The notes under the pieces: model-generated | The model's input: the letters and a program-made list of their open reading frames with translations, nothing else | The model's database searches: none | What the model was told of the DNA's origin: nothing | In this document: positions 24,307-32,886 of the stretch, piece after piece | How the letters are laid out: every line of letters starts with the position of its first letter | Position numbering within the stretch: the stretch's first letter is position 1 | Assembly (NCBI RefSeq): GCF_019336435.1 | Contig: NZ_JAHWXQ010000005.1 | Span: 124,001-188,000 of the forward strand | Origin: Pontibacter populi | Lineage (GTDB): Bacteria; Bacteroidota; Bacteroidia; Cytophagales; Hymenobacteraceae | Reading direction: 5' to 3' | Length of the DNA: 64,000 nucleotides | Program-made: the position numbers and the translations under genes

Positions 24307-25401
24307 ATGACAACTACTTTTACACGAAACAGCTTGCTAAGCACACTTTTTATAGTTGCAGCCTTCTGCTTTTGCATAGCATTCAGCACACAAGCGCAGC
24401 AGATCGAGATCGTTATAGTTGGCTCAGCGCATGGTAATGGTGGCTCCGATGATGTTTATCGTCCTGTTATCGACAAGCTGAAGAACTATAAGCCCGACAT
24501 GGTTTTCGGGGAATATTTGTCTTCCGAAGATATGAAAGCAGCCATGGCAGCCGGACATTTATCCTCTAAGTCGATCAACAGGAAAATAGAATACCTGCAG
24601 GCGCGCGATCCGAAAGGGGCAGGCAAAAAAGTGAATACAGCCAAATCGTACCAGGCACTTAACAAGTTTGCCTTTTTCCATAAAACAAGAATGGACCTTG
24701 CCCGCAGCCTTTACCTGAACCTCGACCGTGGCAATGCAGAGTACCAGTTTTATGTATTGGAGCAGCAAATGCAGGATAAATTTGAAAAAAGCGAGCAAGT
24801 CTATTTCGAGAAGTTGTTTGGTGGCGTAGACTCGCTACGCAAAGTTGGGCTGATCCGGAAGAACAGCGAGTACCAGCGCATTTATTTCCCGTTGGTGTAC
24901 GAACTGGGGCACGACAGAATTTATGCTGCCGATTGCCAGAAGTACGAAGCTGCCTGGAACGATGCCACCAGAAAAGCACAGGCTACCATTAAAAAGATGA
25001 ACGAAGCTGCCAAAGCGGATACTAGCTCTGCGGCTGGGTTAGCGGCAAAAGCGATCAAACTATATACAGCCTCTGCCAACGCGCGCATGAAAGGGATCGA
25101 TTACGCCAGCTATAACTTCCTGAACTCAGAACTATACGCCGAGCTGGACGAAGTGGTAAACTTTATGGGAGGCCCTAGATTCTTTGATGAGCCAGGCTAC
25201 CCGAAGGCTGAAATACAGGAAATGCTGCACTTATGGGAAAAGCGCAATGAAGGAATTTGTGAGAACATCATACGCCAGGCAAAAGAGAAAGGAGCTACCA
25301 AAGTTATATTTGGAGTAGGCTCATCGCACCGCAAAGGCATGGAAGAGATATTCGCTAAAATGCCGGACGTGAAACTGGTAAACTATAACGATCTGCCATA
25401 G
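24307..25401 (+). CDS. Secreted DUF5694/TIKI-like (TraB/GumN superfamily) protein
   Basis: A 364-residue exported protein with a signal peptide of about 31 residues (cleavage after TQAQ). The mature protein begins directly with IVIVGSAHGN and has Glu69 in MVFGEYLS, an Arg in EKRNEGICENI (about 310) and a C-terminal FGVGSSHRKGM (His341). Two GxxH motifs at the two ends plus conserved Glu and Arg are the hallmark of the TIKI/TraB/GumN superfamily, whose eukaryotic members are membrane metalloproteases. The middle part is helical and specific to the bacterial DUF5694 group. Enzymatic activity is inferred only. It is monocistronic. Confidence 0.75.
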   Translation: MTTTFTRNSLLSTLFIVAAFCFCIAFSTQAQQIEIVIVGSAHGNGGSDDVYRPVIDKLKNYKPDMVFGEYLSSEDMKAAMAAGHLSSKSINRKIEYLQARDPKGAGKKVNTAKSYQALNKFAFFHKTRMDLARSLYLNLDRGNAEYQFYVLEQQMQDKFEKSEQVYFEKLFGGVDSLRKVGLIRKNSEYQRIYFPLVYELGHDRIYAADCQKYEAAWNDATRKAQATIKKMNEAAKADTSSAAGLAAKAIKLYTASANARMKGIDYASYNFLNSELYAELDEVVNFMGGPRFFDEPGYPKAEIQEMLHLWEKRNEGICENIIRQAKEKGATKVIFGVGSSHRKGMEEIFAKMPDVKLVNYNDLP

Positions 25402-25470
25402 TTAACTTTTAGCTCAGCATACTAAACAACCATCAATAGAAATTGATCAAATCCCAACTATAAGGGCATA

Positions 25471-25500
25471 AAAAAAGCCTGCTATGTAGCAGGCTTTTTT
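25471..25500. terminator. Bidirectional hairpin terminator
   Basis: AAAAAAGCCTGCTA and its perfect complement surround a 2-base loop between convergent genes. Confidence 0.92.
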
Positions 25501-25529
25501 ATATGTAATAGCTCTTGTAATACTTGAAA

Positions 25530-28319
25530 TTAGCGACCGCGTCCCGGGCCCCAGTTACCACGGTTGTTGTTTTCTTCAGGGGCTGAGCCGCTCGCAAACT
25601 TTTTCAGGTTATAAGTAAACGTCACCATAAAGAAGCGCTGCAATACTGTAGACTGCACATCCTCGATATAGTCTGTCGCTACGTTACGCTGTACACTTAC
25701 ATTCTGTCCAAGCACGTCGTTCACGCTAAAGCTGATCTCACCCTGCTGGTTCTTGAATACCTTTTTACCAAGGCTCATGTTCCAAAGGATATAGCTTGGA
25801 TCAACACCCTGCGATAAACCGGAGTTGTACACGTGGTTCAGTTCGGTACGGTATACCAGGCCTTTCAGTAATATCCAGTTGTAACGCAGGTTAGTGGTCT
25901 GGGTAAAGTAATTGTTATCCTGAGTTAGCAATGTGTTTTTAACAATGTTATAGTTGGAGTTCGTAGAGATCGTGAAATCTACTTTCTCACTGATGTTGCT
26001 GCTGATGTTTATTCCTGCGCCTAAATTGGTAGTGTTGGCATAGTTTACTTTTTCGTCCAGCATACCCGGTCTGCGCTCAAAACCTACCATACCAAATGCG
26101 TTAAAGTTGGAGCTGATAAAGTTAAGCGGCTGACCATAGTTCATGAACGAACGCACATTATAGTAACCATCCATGTTTACAGGGCGGTTTAAGCGCGCAC
26201 CCGGCTGTGGGTTATAGCCTTCAATAAATTCAGCTGGAATATCTCTGGTATAAACGCTGTTGGCTACATAGTTCTGCGTAATGGTACCAAACATACCCAC
26301 AAAGAACACTCTGTTTGTCTCGGCGTTAAAGTTACGGTAACGGATGTTGATCCTGTTCTGGTAATCCTGGTCAAGGGCCGAGTTACCGATTCTTAACTGC
26401 GTTGGTCTCGAAATATCCAGTACTTCCTGCAGATCCGATACAGAAGGTGCGTTGGTGTTTGATCTGAAATTGAAGTTGATGTTGCTGGACTCAGAGAATT
26501 TGTACTCGTACTCTGCCGATGGAAGGATAGAGTTAAAGTTACGCTTCAGAGGATAGCTTTCCGGATACACTACATCACTCTCCAGGCTGGCAATCTGGTA
26601 ACGAATGTTTGCTTGGAATCTTGATTTATCAGAACGGTACTGGTAGCTCGGTCCAAACGTCTGAGACAGGTAATCGCTTTGGAAAGTGTTACTTAATGGT
26701 GCGTTCGGATTACTGTTATAGCGGCCAGCCGTCTCATCAAAGTCGTATGTTCTGCGGTCTGAGTCGTTGGTTTGGTTGCCGATGTTATACTCCAGTTGCA
26801 GGCGTGAGTTCGCGCCCAGACGCTGCGAGTAGTCCACATTTCCTTCCCAGGATAAGTTATCTCTGTCGAGTTTGATTAACTGGTTACGGTTCACATTCTC
26901 CGTTGGGTCCTGCAGGTTATCCGTATCTTCCAGTTGGTACGTGTCGCCGTTGGTTGTGCTATAGTTGGTGCTAAAGTTCGTGGTTAGAATACGGCCTGAA
27001 TCTCCGAAACGGTGCGAATAAAGGATGTTGTTACGGAAGTTGATGTTGCTGTTTTCACTCTGGTTTCTTGTCAGTGACTCGGTCAGGTTCTCAGCAGACG
27101 CAGTTTCAGCGTTATCAACTGTATAGGCACTGACGTTGCTTAGTGCATCTGTATTCTGAACAGAAATACTAGGCGTTACCAACAGGCGGTTATTCTCGTT
27201 GATGTTATACTGGAAGCGCAGGTTAAAGCGGTGACTGTCGTCGATATCGTTATCGATGCTGTTTTCCAGGTAGGTAGTGTCGGTGTTAATGAAATCGCGG
27301 AAACGGTACTGGTTGTTGTTAACATCTGCGTTTGAGTAGTTATAGTTACCGCTCACTTCAATCTTCTTGCCCAGCATATCGTTAAAGTTGATGCTGAACA
27401 TGTTGGTGTTGCTGATGCCGTTTGAGCCGCCGCCACCAAATCTTACTCTACGGCCACGCATGCCGCCACCCGGTGTTTCACCAACCGAGAAATCAGACAT
27501 GTTGATGTTATTGGTAAGACCTGTTATAGTGATGCGTCTTGGGCCATTATAGTAGCTTACTGCAGCGCCAACCATATAGCGTTCGTCGGTACCGTAACCA
27601 GCCGAAATTTTACCCATATAGCCCTGACGACGATCTTTTTTGGTTGTGAAGTTCAGCGTTTTCACGCGGTTACCATCATCAAAACCGCTGAAAGCAGCGC
27701 GGTCGCTCTGGCCATCAAAAACCTGCACACTCTCGATCATATCGGCAGAGATGTTACGCACTGCAGAGCTCACGTCTTCACCGGTGTAGCGCTTGCCATC
27801 GATCATTACCTGTTTTACTTCTTCGCCCTGCGCCTGGATTTTGCCATCCTGTATGGTTACGCCCGGCATTTTGGTTACCAGTTCCTCGGCGCTGGCGTCA
27901 GGTGCGGTTTTAAAAGCTTTGGCATTAAACTGGGCGGTATCGCCTTTCTGTTCGCCAAGCGGTGCACGGCCAATAATTTCTACTTCGCCAATGGCGGTAG
28001 AGGCCTCTTCTAAAGTTAAGGCACCCAGGCTCAGCGCTTTGCCTTCCATCTTCACATTTCTGCTGAATGGGTTAAAGCCCAGGTAGTTAACCTTTATAGT
28101 ATAGTTGCCGGTGGCTACGCGCTCGAAGCGGAAATTTCCTTCCACATCTGTTACAGAGGCCACTGTGGCATTTGTTGTACTGTTTACCAGCAACACGCTG
28201 GCTCCGGGCAACGCCGATTTGTCCTGGGCGCTCTTAATTGAGCCGGTAATAGATGCACTTTGAGCAAACGCTCCAACGATGGTAAAAAGACATACCAACG
28301 TGAGTAAAAACTTTTTCAT
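25530..28319 (-). CDS. Outer-membrane TonB-dependent-receptor-like barrel protein
   Basis: A 929-residue outer-membrane protein with a signal peptide (1-19, cleavage after AFAQ), a carboxypeptidase-regulatory-like domain (about 22-105: ITGSIKSAQDKSALPGASVLLV), a TonB-receptor plug (about 115-215: AEELVTKMPGVTIQDGKI; VKQVMIDGKRYTGED) and a large barrel rich in N/S/Y strands. A Gly/Arg-rich loop (about 285-300) and a Gly/Arg C-terminal tail (GNWGPGRGR) are unusual. No SusD-like lipoprotein adjoins it, so it belongs to the stand-alone barrel type and not a polysaccharide locus. The substrate is unknown. Confidence 0.88.
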   Translation of the reverse strand: MKKFLLTLVCLFTIVGAFAQSASITGSIKSAQDKSALPGASVLLVNSTTNATVASVTDVEGNFRFERVATGNYTIKVNYLGFNPFSRNVKMEGKALSLGALTLEEASTAIGEVEIIGRAPLGEQKGDTAQFNAKAFKTAPDASAEELVTKMPGVTIQDGKIQAQGEEVKQVMIDGKRYTGEDVSSAVRNISADMIESVQVFDGQSDRAAFSGFDDGNRVKTLNFTTKKDRRQGYMGKISAGYGTDERYMVGAAVSYYNGPRRITITGLTNNINMSDFSVGETPGGGMRGRRVRFGGGGSNGISNTNMFSINFNDMLGKKIEVSGNYNYSNADVNNNQYRFRDFINTDTTYLENSIDNDIDDSHRFNLRFQYNINENNRLLVTPSISVQNTDALSNVSAYTVDNAETASAENLTESLTRNQSENSNINFRNNILYSHRFGDSGRILTTNFSTNYSTTNGDTYQLEDTDNLQDPTENVNRNQLIKLDRDNLSWEGNVDYSQRLGANSRLQLEYNIGNQTNDSDRRTYDFDETAGRYNSNPNAPLSNTFQSDYLSQTFGPSYQYRSDKSRFQANIRYQIASLESDVVYPESYPLKRNFNSILPSAEYEYKFSESSNINFNFRSNTNAPSVSDLQEVLDISRPTQLRIGNSALDQDYQNRINIRYRNFNAETNRVFFVGMFGTITQNYVANSVYTRDIPAEFIEGYNPQPGARLNRPVNMDGYYNVRSFMNYGQPLNFISSNFNAFGMVGFERRPGMLDEKVNYANTTNLGAGINISSNISEKVDFTISTNSNYNIVKNTLLTQDNNYFTQTTNLRYNWILLKGLVYRTELNHVYNSGLSQGVDPSYILWNMSLGKKVFKNQQGEISFSVNDVLGQNVSVQRNVATDYIEDVQSTVLQRFFMVTFTYNLKKFASGSAPEENNNRGNWGPGRGR

Positions 28320-28622
28320 TTATAAGTTTTGTGGGGTTATTGTGAGGTTTAGACAGAGCTTCGTACAAATGGTTTAGTTCCGGTTTAAAATAATTGTTGT
28401 ACCACTAACCTTTTCGTATCGGACCCTGAACTGTAAGTTATGCCAACTATAATTTTCTGATTTAATTGCTTCTGATACAGGTTACTTTAGGCGTTTTTGG
28501 GTATAAAAGAGTAATTTTGTGATGACCATGTGCATCCTGCACCAAATAGGAGCAACTGCCGTAAACTAAATCACCTTCCTGAACCGTTACCATATTTTAA
28601 CCGGCAGCCACTGCTTTTCACC
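28320..28622. other. Divergent promoter region
   Basis: This 303-base spacer lies between the divergent barrel gene and the DUF2062 gene. It contains the -7 box at 28,512-28,519. The 28,530-28,622 part is open in the DUF2062 frame but is read here as leader. Confidence 0.5.
28512..28519 (+). promoter_or_regulatory. Putative -7 box (TAATTTTG) for DUF2062 gene
   Basis: Matches TAnnTTTG. Transcription would begin close to 28,525, which argues against the GTG at 28,530 as start codon. Confidence 0.5.
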
Positions 28623-29108
28623 GTGAAAGACTTTTTCAGACGCAGAATAGTTCAACCGATCCTGAACATTTTAAAGCAGGGTATGTCGCCACGTAAGTTG
28701 GCTGCTACGGTTGCGGTTGGTTCTGTTGTCGGAATAATCCCGGCGTTGGGTATTACCACTGTGCTTGGCACAGCTATAGCTGCCCGTTTCAGGTTAAATA
28801 TTGCTGCAACGGTACTGGTAAGTTACCTGATGCAGCCTTTGCAGATCCTGCTTGCTATTCCGTTTATCAAGCTGGGCATATTTATGTTCGGGATGTCGGA
28901 GTTGGGCTTGTCTTTGGATGAGATGATAGAGATGTTCCGAATTGACTGGGTAGAAGCGTTGGGCAAACTATGGGTTGCGAATCTGGCGGGTATCTCAGCC
29001 TGGGCGATCTTGTCTTTACCAGTCGGTTTTGTGCTGTATTTTCTTTGCCTTCCTGTTTTTAATAGGTTTCTCCCGGTTGCAACCGTTCCAGTTGCTGCGG
29101 AACTATAG
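28623..29108 (+). CDS. DUF2062 domain-containing membrane protein
   Basis: A 161-residue protein of the DUF2062 family, with a basic N-terminal helix (MKDFFRRRIVQPILNILKQGMSPRKLAATVAVGS in part), the conserved GIIPALGITTVLGTAIA membrane segment, a second segment with YLMQPLQILLAIPFIKLG, and a final helix pair. It belongs to small inner-membrane proteins that in other genomes are sometimes fused or adjacent to glycosyltransferases; its function is unknown. I use GTG at 28,623; a GTG at 28,530 would add 31 residues rich in Pro, Asn and Arg that do not look like family sequence. Confidence 0.75.
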   Translation: MKDFFRRRIVQPILNILKQGMSPRKLAATVAVGSVVGIIPALGITTVLGTAIAARFRLNIAATVLVSYLMQPLQILLAIPFIKLGIFMFGMSELGLSLDEMIEMFRIDWVEALGKLWVANLAGISAWAILSLPVGFVLYFLCLPVFNRFLPVATVPVAAEL

Positions 29109-29944
29109 TTTTATTTGTGGTCTATTCTACCTCAAGTTTTCAGCTTGTGGTTTTACATGGTGTTGCGGTTTTAACTCAACTAGCCTGGCAGGGATGGAAA
29201 TTGTCTGAATCAGGATTTACAGGATTAATGGATTTTCAGGATTGAGCTTCTTGCTATAGTAGGAGGTAAAGTTTTATGGTTGGCGTGCTCCAACCACCCC
29301 TAACCCCTCCTTATCTAAGGCGGGGAGCTTTTCTGCTACTACTATAGTCTAGTTATCGCTTCATAGTTGCTGTTTTAACACCCGTACAGTCCCTCAAGGA
29401 GACAATTCTGCTATCACTAATTTCTAAACTATAGTTACTTGCCACGAACAGGACAGGTTTACCTGTCCCTACGAAAGTATTACCACGATAAGTCTCGAAG
29501 CGAGCAGGTTCAAACTATAGATTAGTGGAAACTATGCGAAACTTCACAGTCTTTGGGTTGAGCGCCTTGTAGATTTCTGGTGCCGTCAGGCATTGCGAGG
29601 TACGAGTAAAGGAAATGTACACCGCGCGATGCCCGAAGACGGGGCCTCCCGGCCATGAGGGCACCAAAGTCAACTATAGAACAGTAGGTATGTAGAGCTC
29701 TCAGGATTAAAGGAAGCGATGAAAGAAAAGGCTTGGTTCTAGTTGGAACATAGCAAACTATAGAACCCAGATTTCTCCTGACGTCGAAATGACAAAAGAA
29801 GAACTATAGAACCATAGCCCAGACGCTAGCAGGAGCTACGCACACTGCTAGGTCTTACTGCTTCTGCAAATTGATCTAATTATATCAATCTTTAAACACA
29901 ATCCTCTGGCAATCCACATCCAAAACTATAGTTACTATAAAACA
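29109..29944. repeat. Repeat-filled noncoding region
   Basis: This stretch of about 840 bases has no coding potential and is a patchwork of dispersed-repeat fragments. They include an A/G-rich CAGGATTTACAGGATT-type segment near 29,213-29,245; a hairpin with CCCCTAACCCCTCC near 29,296-29,332, related to the one at 41,291; a GGACAGGT-TT-ACCTGTCC hairpin at 29,451-29,468; a GGGGCCTCCCGGCCATGAGG block near 29,640-29,660; and at least six AACTATA/TATAGTT copies, two of them full palindromes (29,427 and 29,924). No transposase is present. Confidence 0.65.
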
Positions 29945-29976
29945 CAATAGCCAGCTTTTTAGAAAGCTGGCTATTG
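29945..29976 (-). terminator. Hairpin terminator after OmpA-like gene
   Basis: CAATAGCCAGCTTT and its perfect complement surround a 4-base loop just downstream of the OmpA-like stop codon. Confidence 0.82.
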
Positions 29977-30001
29977 TATAACGTTTTAAACTCTTACTTT
30001 A

Positions 30002-30880
30002 TCAGGCAGACTCCAGGATCTGGAATAACTCATCTAACTTAGGAGTAAGAATTATTTCGGTACGGCGGTTTTTCTGACGCGCCTCTTTCGTTTTGGTATT
30101 CTCTAATGGTACGTAAAGCGAACGACCTGATGGCGTAACACGCTCTGGTGCAACACCGGATTGCGTAAGAATACGGGTGATCTCAGTAGCGCGAAGTACG
30201 CTCAGGTCCCAGTTGTCCTGCATGCCTACAGTGCCTCTGGCAATCGGAACATCATCGGTGTGGCCTTCCACTACCACGTTCACATCCTGTTGTTCTTTTA
30301 GTACCTGCGCCAGTTTTTTCAGGGCATCAACACCTTTCGGGTCAACTTTGGTAGAGCCGGAGTTGAACAGTAACTGCTCTGCCAGCGACACATATACTTT
30401 GCCGTTGCGCACCTGCACAGTAAGGTCTTTGTCGTTAAAGCCAAGCAAGGCATTGCTTACGCGGGCGCGAAGATTCTTAACGGCTTTCTCTTTTTCATCG
30501 AGTATGCGCTGCAGTTCGGCCAGTTTTTGCTCACGGGCTTTCAGGTCGGCACTCAGCTTATCTATCTGCGACTTGCTCAGGTTCAGGTTTTCGCCAAGGG
30601 TTTTACCTTCTTTCAGGGCTTGCTGCAAACTAGCCTGGTATTCTGCTTTCTGCTTTTCCAGGTCAGCACGTTCCTGCTCCAGTTGGGCTTTCTGGTTTTC
30701 AAGGGATGCTTTCTCTTCTTCCAGGGTACTTTTCTGTTCTTCCAGGCTGGCTTTGTCTACTTCCAGGGCATTTTTACGGGCCATCAGGTCGTCATATTTC
30801 TTTTTAGAAACCACACATGACGACAAAGACATCGTTGCAGCCAACACAAGAACAGAAGCGCGTACAATTTTCTTTTTCAT
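30002..30880 (-). CDS. OmpA family lipoprotein with coiled-coil stalk
   Basis: A 292-residue outer-membrane-associated lipoprotein. The signal MKKKIVRASVLVLAATMSLSSC has a clear lipobox, and I start at 30,880 for that reason (an upstream in-frame start at 30,919 adds 13 residues). Residues 25-150 are a heptad-rich coiled coil (LEEQKSTLEEEKASLENQKA). The OmpA-like peptidoglycan-binding domain (about 165-285) contains LLFNSGSTKVDPKG, VVEGHTDDVPI and RRTEIILTP. It probably tethers the outer membrane to peptidoglycan. It is not part of an evident Tol-Pal cluster. Confidence 0.92.
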   Translation of the reverse strand: MKKKIVRASVLVLAATMSLSSCVVSKKKYDDLMARKNALEVDKASLEEQKSTLEEEKASLENQKAQLEQERADLEKQKAEYQASLQQALKEGKTLGENLNLSKSQIDKLSADLKAREQKLAELQRILDEKEKAVKNLRARVSNALLGFNDKDLTVQVRNGKVYVSLAEQLLFNSGSTKVDPKGVDALKKLAQVLKEQQDVNVVVEGHTDDVPIARGTVGMQDNWDLSVLRATEITRILTQSGVAPERVTPSGRSLYVPLENTKTKEARQKNRRTEIILTPKLDELFQILESA

Positions 30881-30982
30881 ATAATCAGAACTATAAATTA
30901 CAAACAGGTAACTGAACAAATATAGTAAATTATAGATAGTAACAGACGGCCGGTAAGTGATTTACCCAGATTTTTAAAATAA

Positions 30983-31010
30983 AAAAGGCACCCTTGCAAG
31001 GCGCCTTTTC
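30983..31010 (-). terminator. Hairpin terminator after TPR gene
   Basis: GAAAAGGCGCC pairs with GGTGCCTTTT on the minus strand (one G-U pair), followed by a U run. Confidence 0.75.
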
Positions 31011-31031
31011 ATATAAGAAGTTATAGTTTGA

Positions 31032-31748
31032 TTATTCCGGCTGAGCGGCAGTTTCGTCGCTTTTGTAAAATCCTTGTGGGTCTTTTAATTTCTCGGTCAG
31101 CTGTAACAGGTAATTATAGTCTAGGCCAGCCATGTTCAGTTCGCGGCCTTTATGCAGGTAGGTCCAGGCTCCGTTATAGTCCTTATTAAAGTATTTTACC
31201 TTAGACATAGTGAAGTAGGCATAAGCATTTTGGGCGTCTGCCGCTATGGATTGGTCCAGATAACTTACTGCTTTACTGAGTGTCTTTTTCTTAGGCTTCT
31301 GCTCATACAGCGTTACATAGCAGGTGGCCAGGTCGGAGAGGAGCAGGGAGTTTTTCGGTTTAAGCGCAAGTGCTTTTTCGTAATACCCTATTGCTTCCTG
31401 CGGATTTCCTTTGGCAACAGTTACCAACCCGAAAGCCCAGTGCGCATCGCCGTTATCCGGGTTCAGGAGCCATGCCAGGTTAAAGCGGTACATAGCCGTG
31501 TCGGTCTGGCCTTCGTTCAGGTATTCCCATCCACGTTCCATAAAGAAGTTACTTGCCTCGGTGCGTGTGGTAAAACTTTTGTCGCAGCTGCTCAGAAACT
31601 TTTCGTCCTGTAATTGCTGTGCTTCAGTCTTCGCTACTTTGCCAAACATCGGCAGCACTTTTGGGTTTGGCGCTGTGGCAGCATCCTGGGCAAAGGTAAG
31701 GTTAGCGGCCAGTAAGCAGGCAGCTATGGTATAAAGTAATCTCTTCAT
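31032..31748 (-). CDS. Secreted tetratricopeptide-repeat protein
   Basis: A 238-residue exported protein with a signal peptide (1-20, cleavage after TFAQ). Residues about 70-225 hold three to four TPR motifs (GWEYLNEGQTDTAMYRFNLAWLLNPDNGDAH; AIGYYEKALALKPKNSLLLSDLATCYV; AYAYFTMSKVKYFNKDYNGAW in part). TPR proteins of this size usually act as scaffolds for protein contacts; no partner can be named. It stands alone with its own terminator, upstream of the OmpA-like gene. Confidence 0.85.
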   Translation of the reverse strand: MKRLLYTIAACLLAANLTFAQDAATAPNPKVLPMFGKVAKTEAQQLQDEKFLSSCDKSFTTRTEASNFFMERGWEYLNEGQTDTAMYRFNLAWLLNPDNGDAHWAFGLVTVAKGNPQEAIGYYEKALALKPKNSLLLSDLATCYVTLYEQKPKKKTLSKAVSYLDQSIAADAQNAYAYFTMSKVKYFNKDYNGAWTYLHKGRELNMAGLDYNYLLQLTEKLKDPQGFYKSDETAAQPE

Positions 31749-31884
31749 AAACGGGTTAGGTTGATTGTTGTGAGCCGGTTAAAACTCAATGCATTAAAAA
31801 TAGAAGTTTATAGTTGATTTAACAAATCAGGCTGGTGTCTGTAACTATAATAACTACTGTAAATTGGTACAGTAAAAATACTTG

Positions 31885-31929
31885 CGACAAATGTCGATTA
31901 ATTTATGACAAGTTTCGTATATTTGACAA
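31885..31929 (+). promoter_or_regulatory. Putative operator of the Xre-RES operon
   Basis: A CGACA-AA-TGTCG inverted repeat (31,885-31,896) is followed by two more GACAA copies at 31,907 and 31,925, spaced 21 and 18 bases apart, overlapping and flanking the -7 box. The arrangement suits autorepression by the Xre antitoxin. Confidence 0.5.
31918..31925 (+). promoter_or_regulatory. Putative -7 box (TATATTTG) for xre-res
   Basis: TAnnTTTG match 15 bases upstream of the antitoxin ATG, lying inside the GACAA repeat array. Confidence 0.45.
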
Positions 31930-31939
31930 AAGCTAAATT

Positions 31940-32359
31940 ATGGCACACGTACTGAACACCCTAAACTATAGCCTGATCGATGACCGGGATATTTTTATGC
32001 TCATCAGCACGGTGCGCGAAGGCATTAAGTATGCATCTTTCCAAACTATAGCTGATAAAAGTCCTTTCAGCATAAGCGAGTGGTCTAATTACCTGCATTT
32101 ATCAGAGCGTACTTTTCAGCGATACAAAAAAGAGAAACGCACCTTTGACCCGCTTCATTCTGAAAAGATACTGGAAATAACGCTGGTCTATAATAAAGGC
32201 GTGGAAGTGTTTGGCGATCAGGCCAATTTTGATGCCTGGCTCGAAGCCAAGAATATTGCTTTAGGTGGCATCAAGCCAAAAGAACTACTGGATAGCACCT
32301 TTGGCATAGGTATGCTGCGCGATGAACTTACGCGCATAGAACACGGCGTACTGGCATGA
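31940..32359 (+). CDS. Xre/MbcA/ParS-type antitoxin (DUF2384)
   Basis: A 139-residue antitoxin of the Xre-RES family. The N-terminal Xre-like helix-turn-helix is at about 30-72 (FQTIADKSPFSISEWSNYLHLSERTFQRY). The C-terminal DUF2384 domain (about 80-138) includes EVFGDQANFDAWLEAKNIALGG and ends LDSTFGIGMLRDELTRIEHGVLA, the tail that in solved complexes plugs the RES active site. It overlaps the RES gene by four bases (ATGA), which implies translational coupling. Autoregulation through the upstream palindrome is likely. Confidence 0.93.
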   Translation: MAHVLNTLNYSLIDDRDIFMLISTVREGIKYASFQTIADKSPFSISEWSNYLHLSERTFQRYKKEKRTFDPLHSEKILEITLVYNKGVEVFGDQANFDAWLEAKNIALGGIKPKELLDSTFGIGMLRDELTRIEHGVLA

Positions 32360-32817
32360 TCGTGTACCGCTTAAGCCGCGCCAGGTTTAGCAAAGACCTG
32401 TCGGGGAGAGGGGCGGAGCTGGCAGGTGGCCGCTGGAACAGCAAGGGAACACCTATGCTGTATACTTCTGATTCTATTGCCCTATGTACTGTGGAAGTTG
32501 CCGTACACATGCCGCTCGGTATTGTCCCTTTCGATTACCAGCTTATCCAGATCCGGATACCGGATGATGTAACGGTAAAAGAATTCCCTGAAACTAAACT
32601 GCCCGAAGACTGGAAATCTTTTCCGCATAGCAATGCCACCCAGGTTATTGGCGACCAGTTTATAGTTGACCAGGAACAGCTTGTGCTGAAAGTGCCATCC
32701 GCAGCAGTGCAGGGAACCTACAATTATCTTGTAAACCCTCGTCACCCGGATTTTCAGAAGGTAACTATAGTGGGCACAGAGCCCTTTGAGTTTGACAAGC
32801 GTTTGTTTGTAAAGTAA
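32356..32817 (+). CDS. RES-domain NAD+ phosphorylase toxin
   Basis: A 153-residue toxin of the RES family, whose characterised members degrade NAD+ and stop growth. The family residues are visible: Arg in YRLSR (5) and GGRWNSKGTPMLY (Arg26, Tyr36), Glu47 in CTVEVAVHM, and Ser in LKVPSAAVQ (about 116). The protein is full length and looks intact. It is the second gene of the operon, after its antitoxin, the usual order for this type. It converges on the beta-CASP hydrolase gene with no clear terminator between. Confidence 0.94.
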   Translation: MIVYRLSRARFSKDLSGRGAELAGGRWNSKGTPMLYTSDSIALCTVEVAVHMPLGIVPFDYQLIQIRIPDDVTVKEFPETKLPEDWKSFPHSNATQVIGDQFIVDQEQLVLKVPSAAVQGTYNYLVNPRHPDFQKVTIVGTEPFEFDKRLFVK

Positions 32818-32886
32818 CTTTCTTAAACCTATAGTTAAACTATAAGATCAGCTTTAAACCTCCAATCTTAAAATATTAATAGGGCG

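Noticed and set aside
25530..28319. SusCD-type polysaccharide utilisation locus
   Set aside because: No SusD-like lipoprotein or glycoside hydrolase lies next to either large barrel gene.
29109..29944. CRISPR-like array
   Set aside because: Repeats are of different families, not regularly spaced, and no cas gene is in the window.
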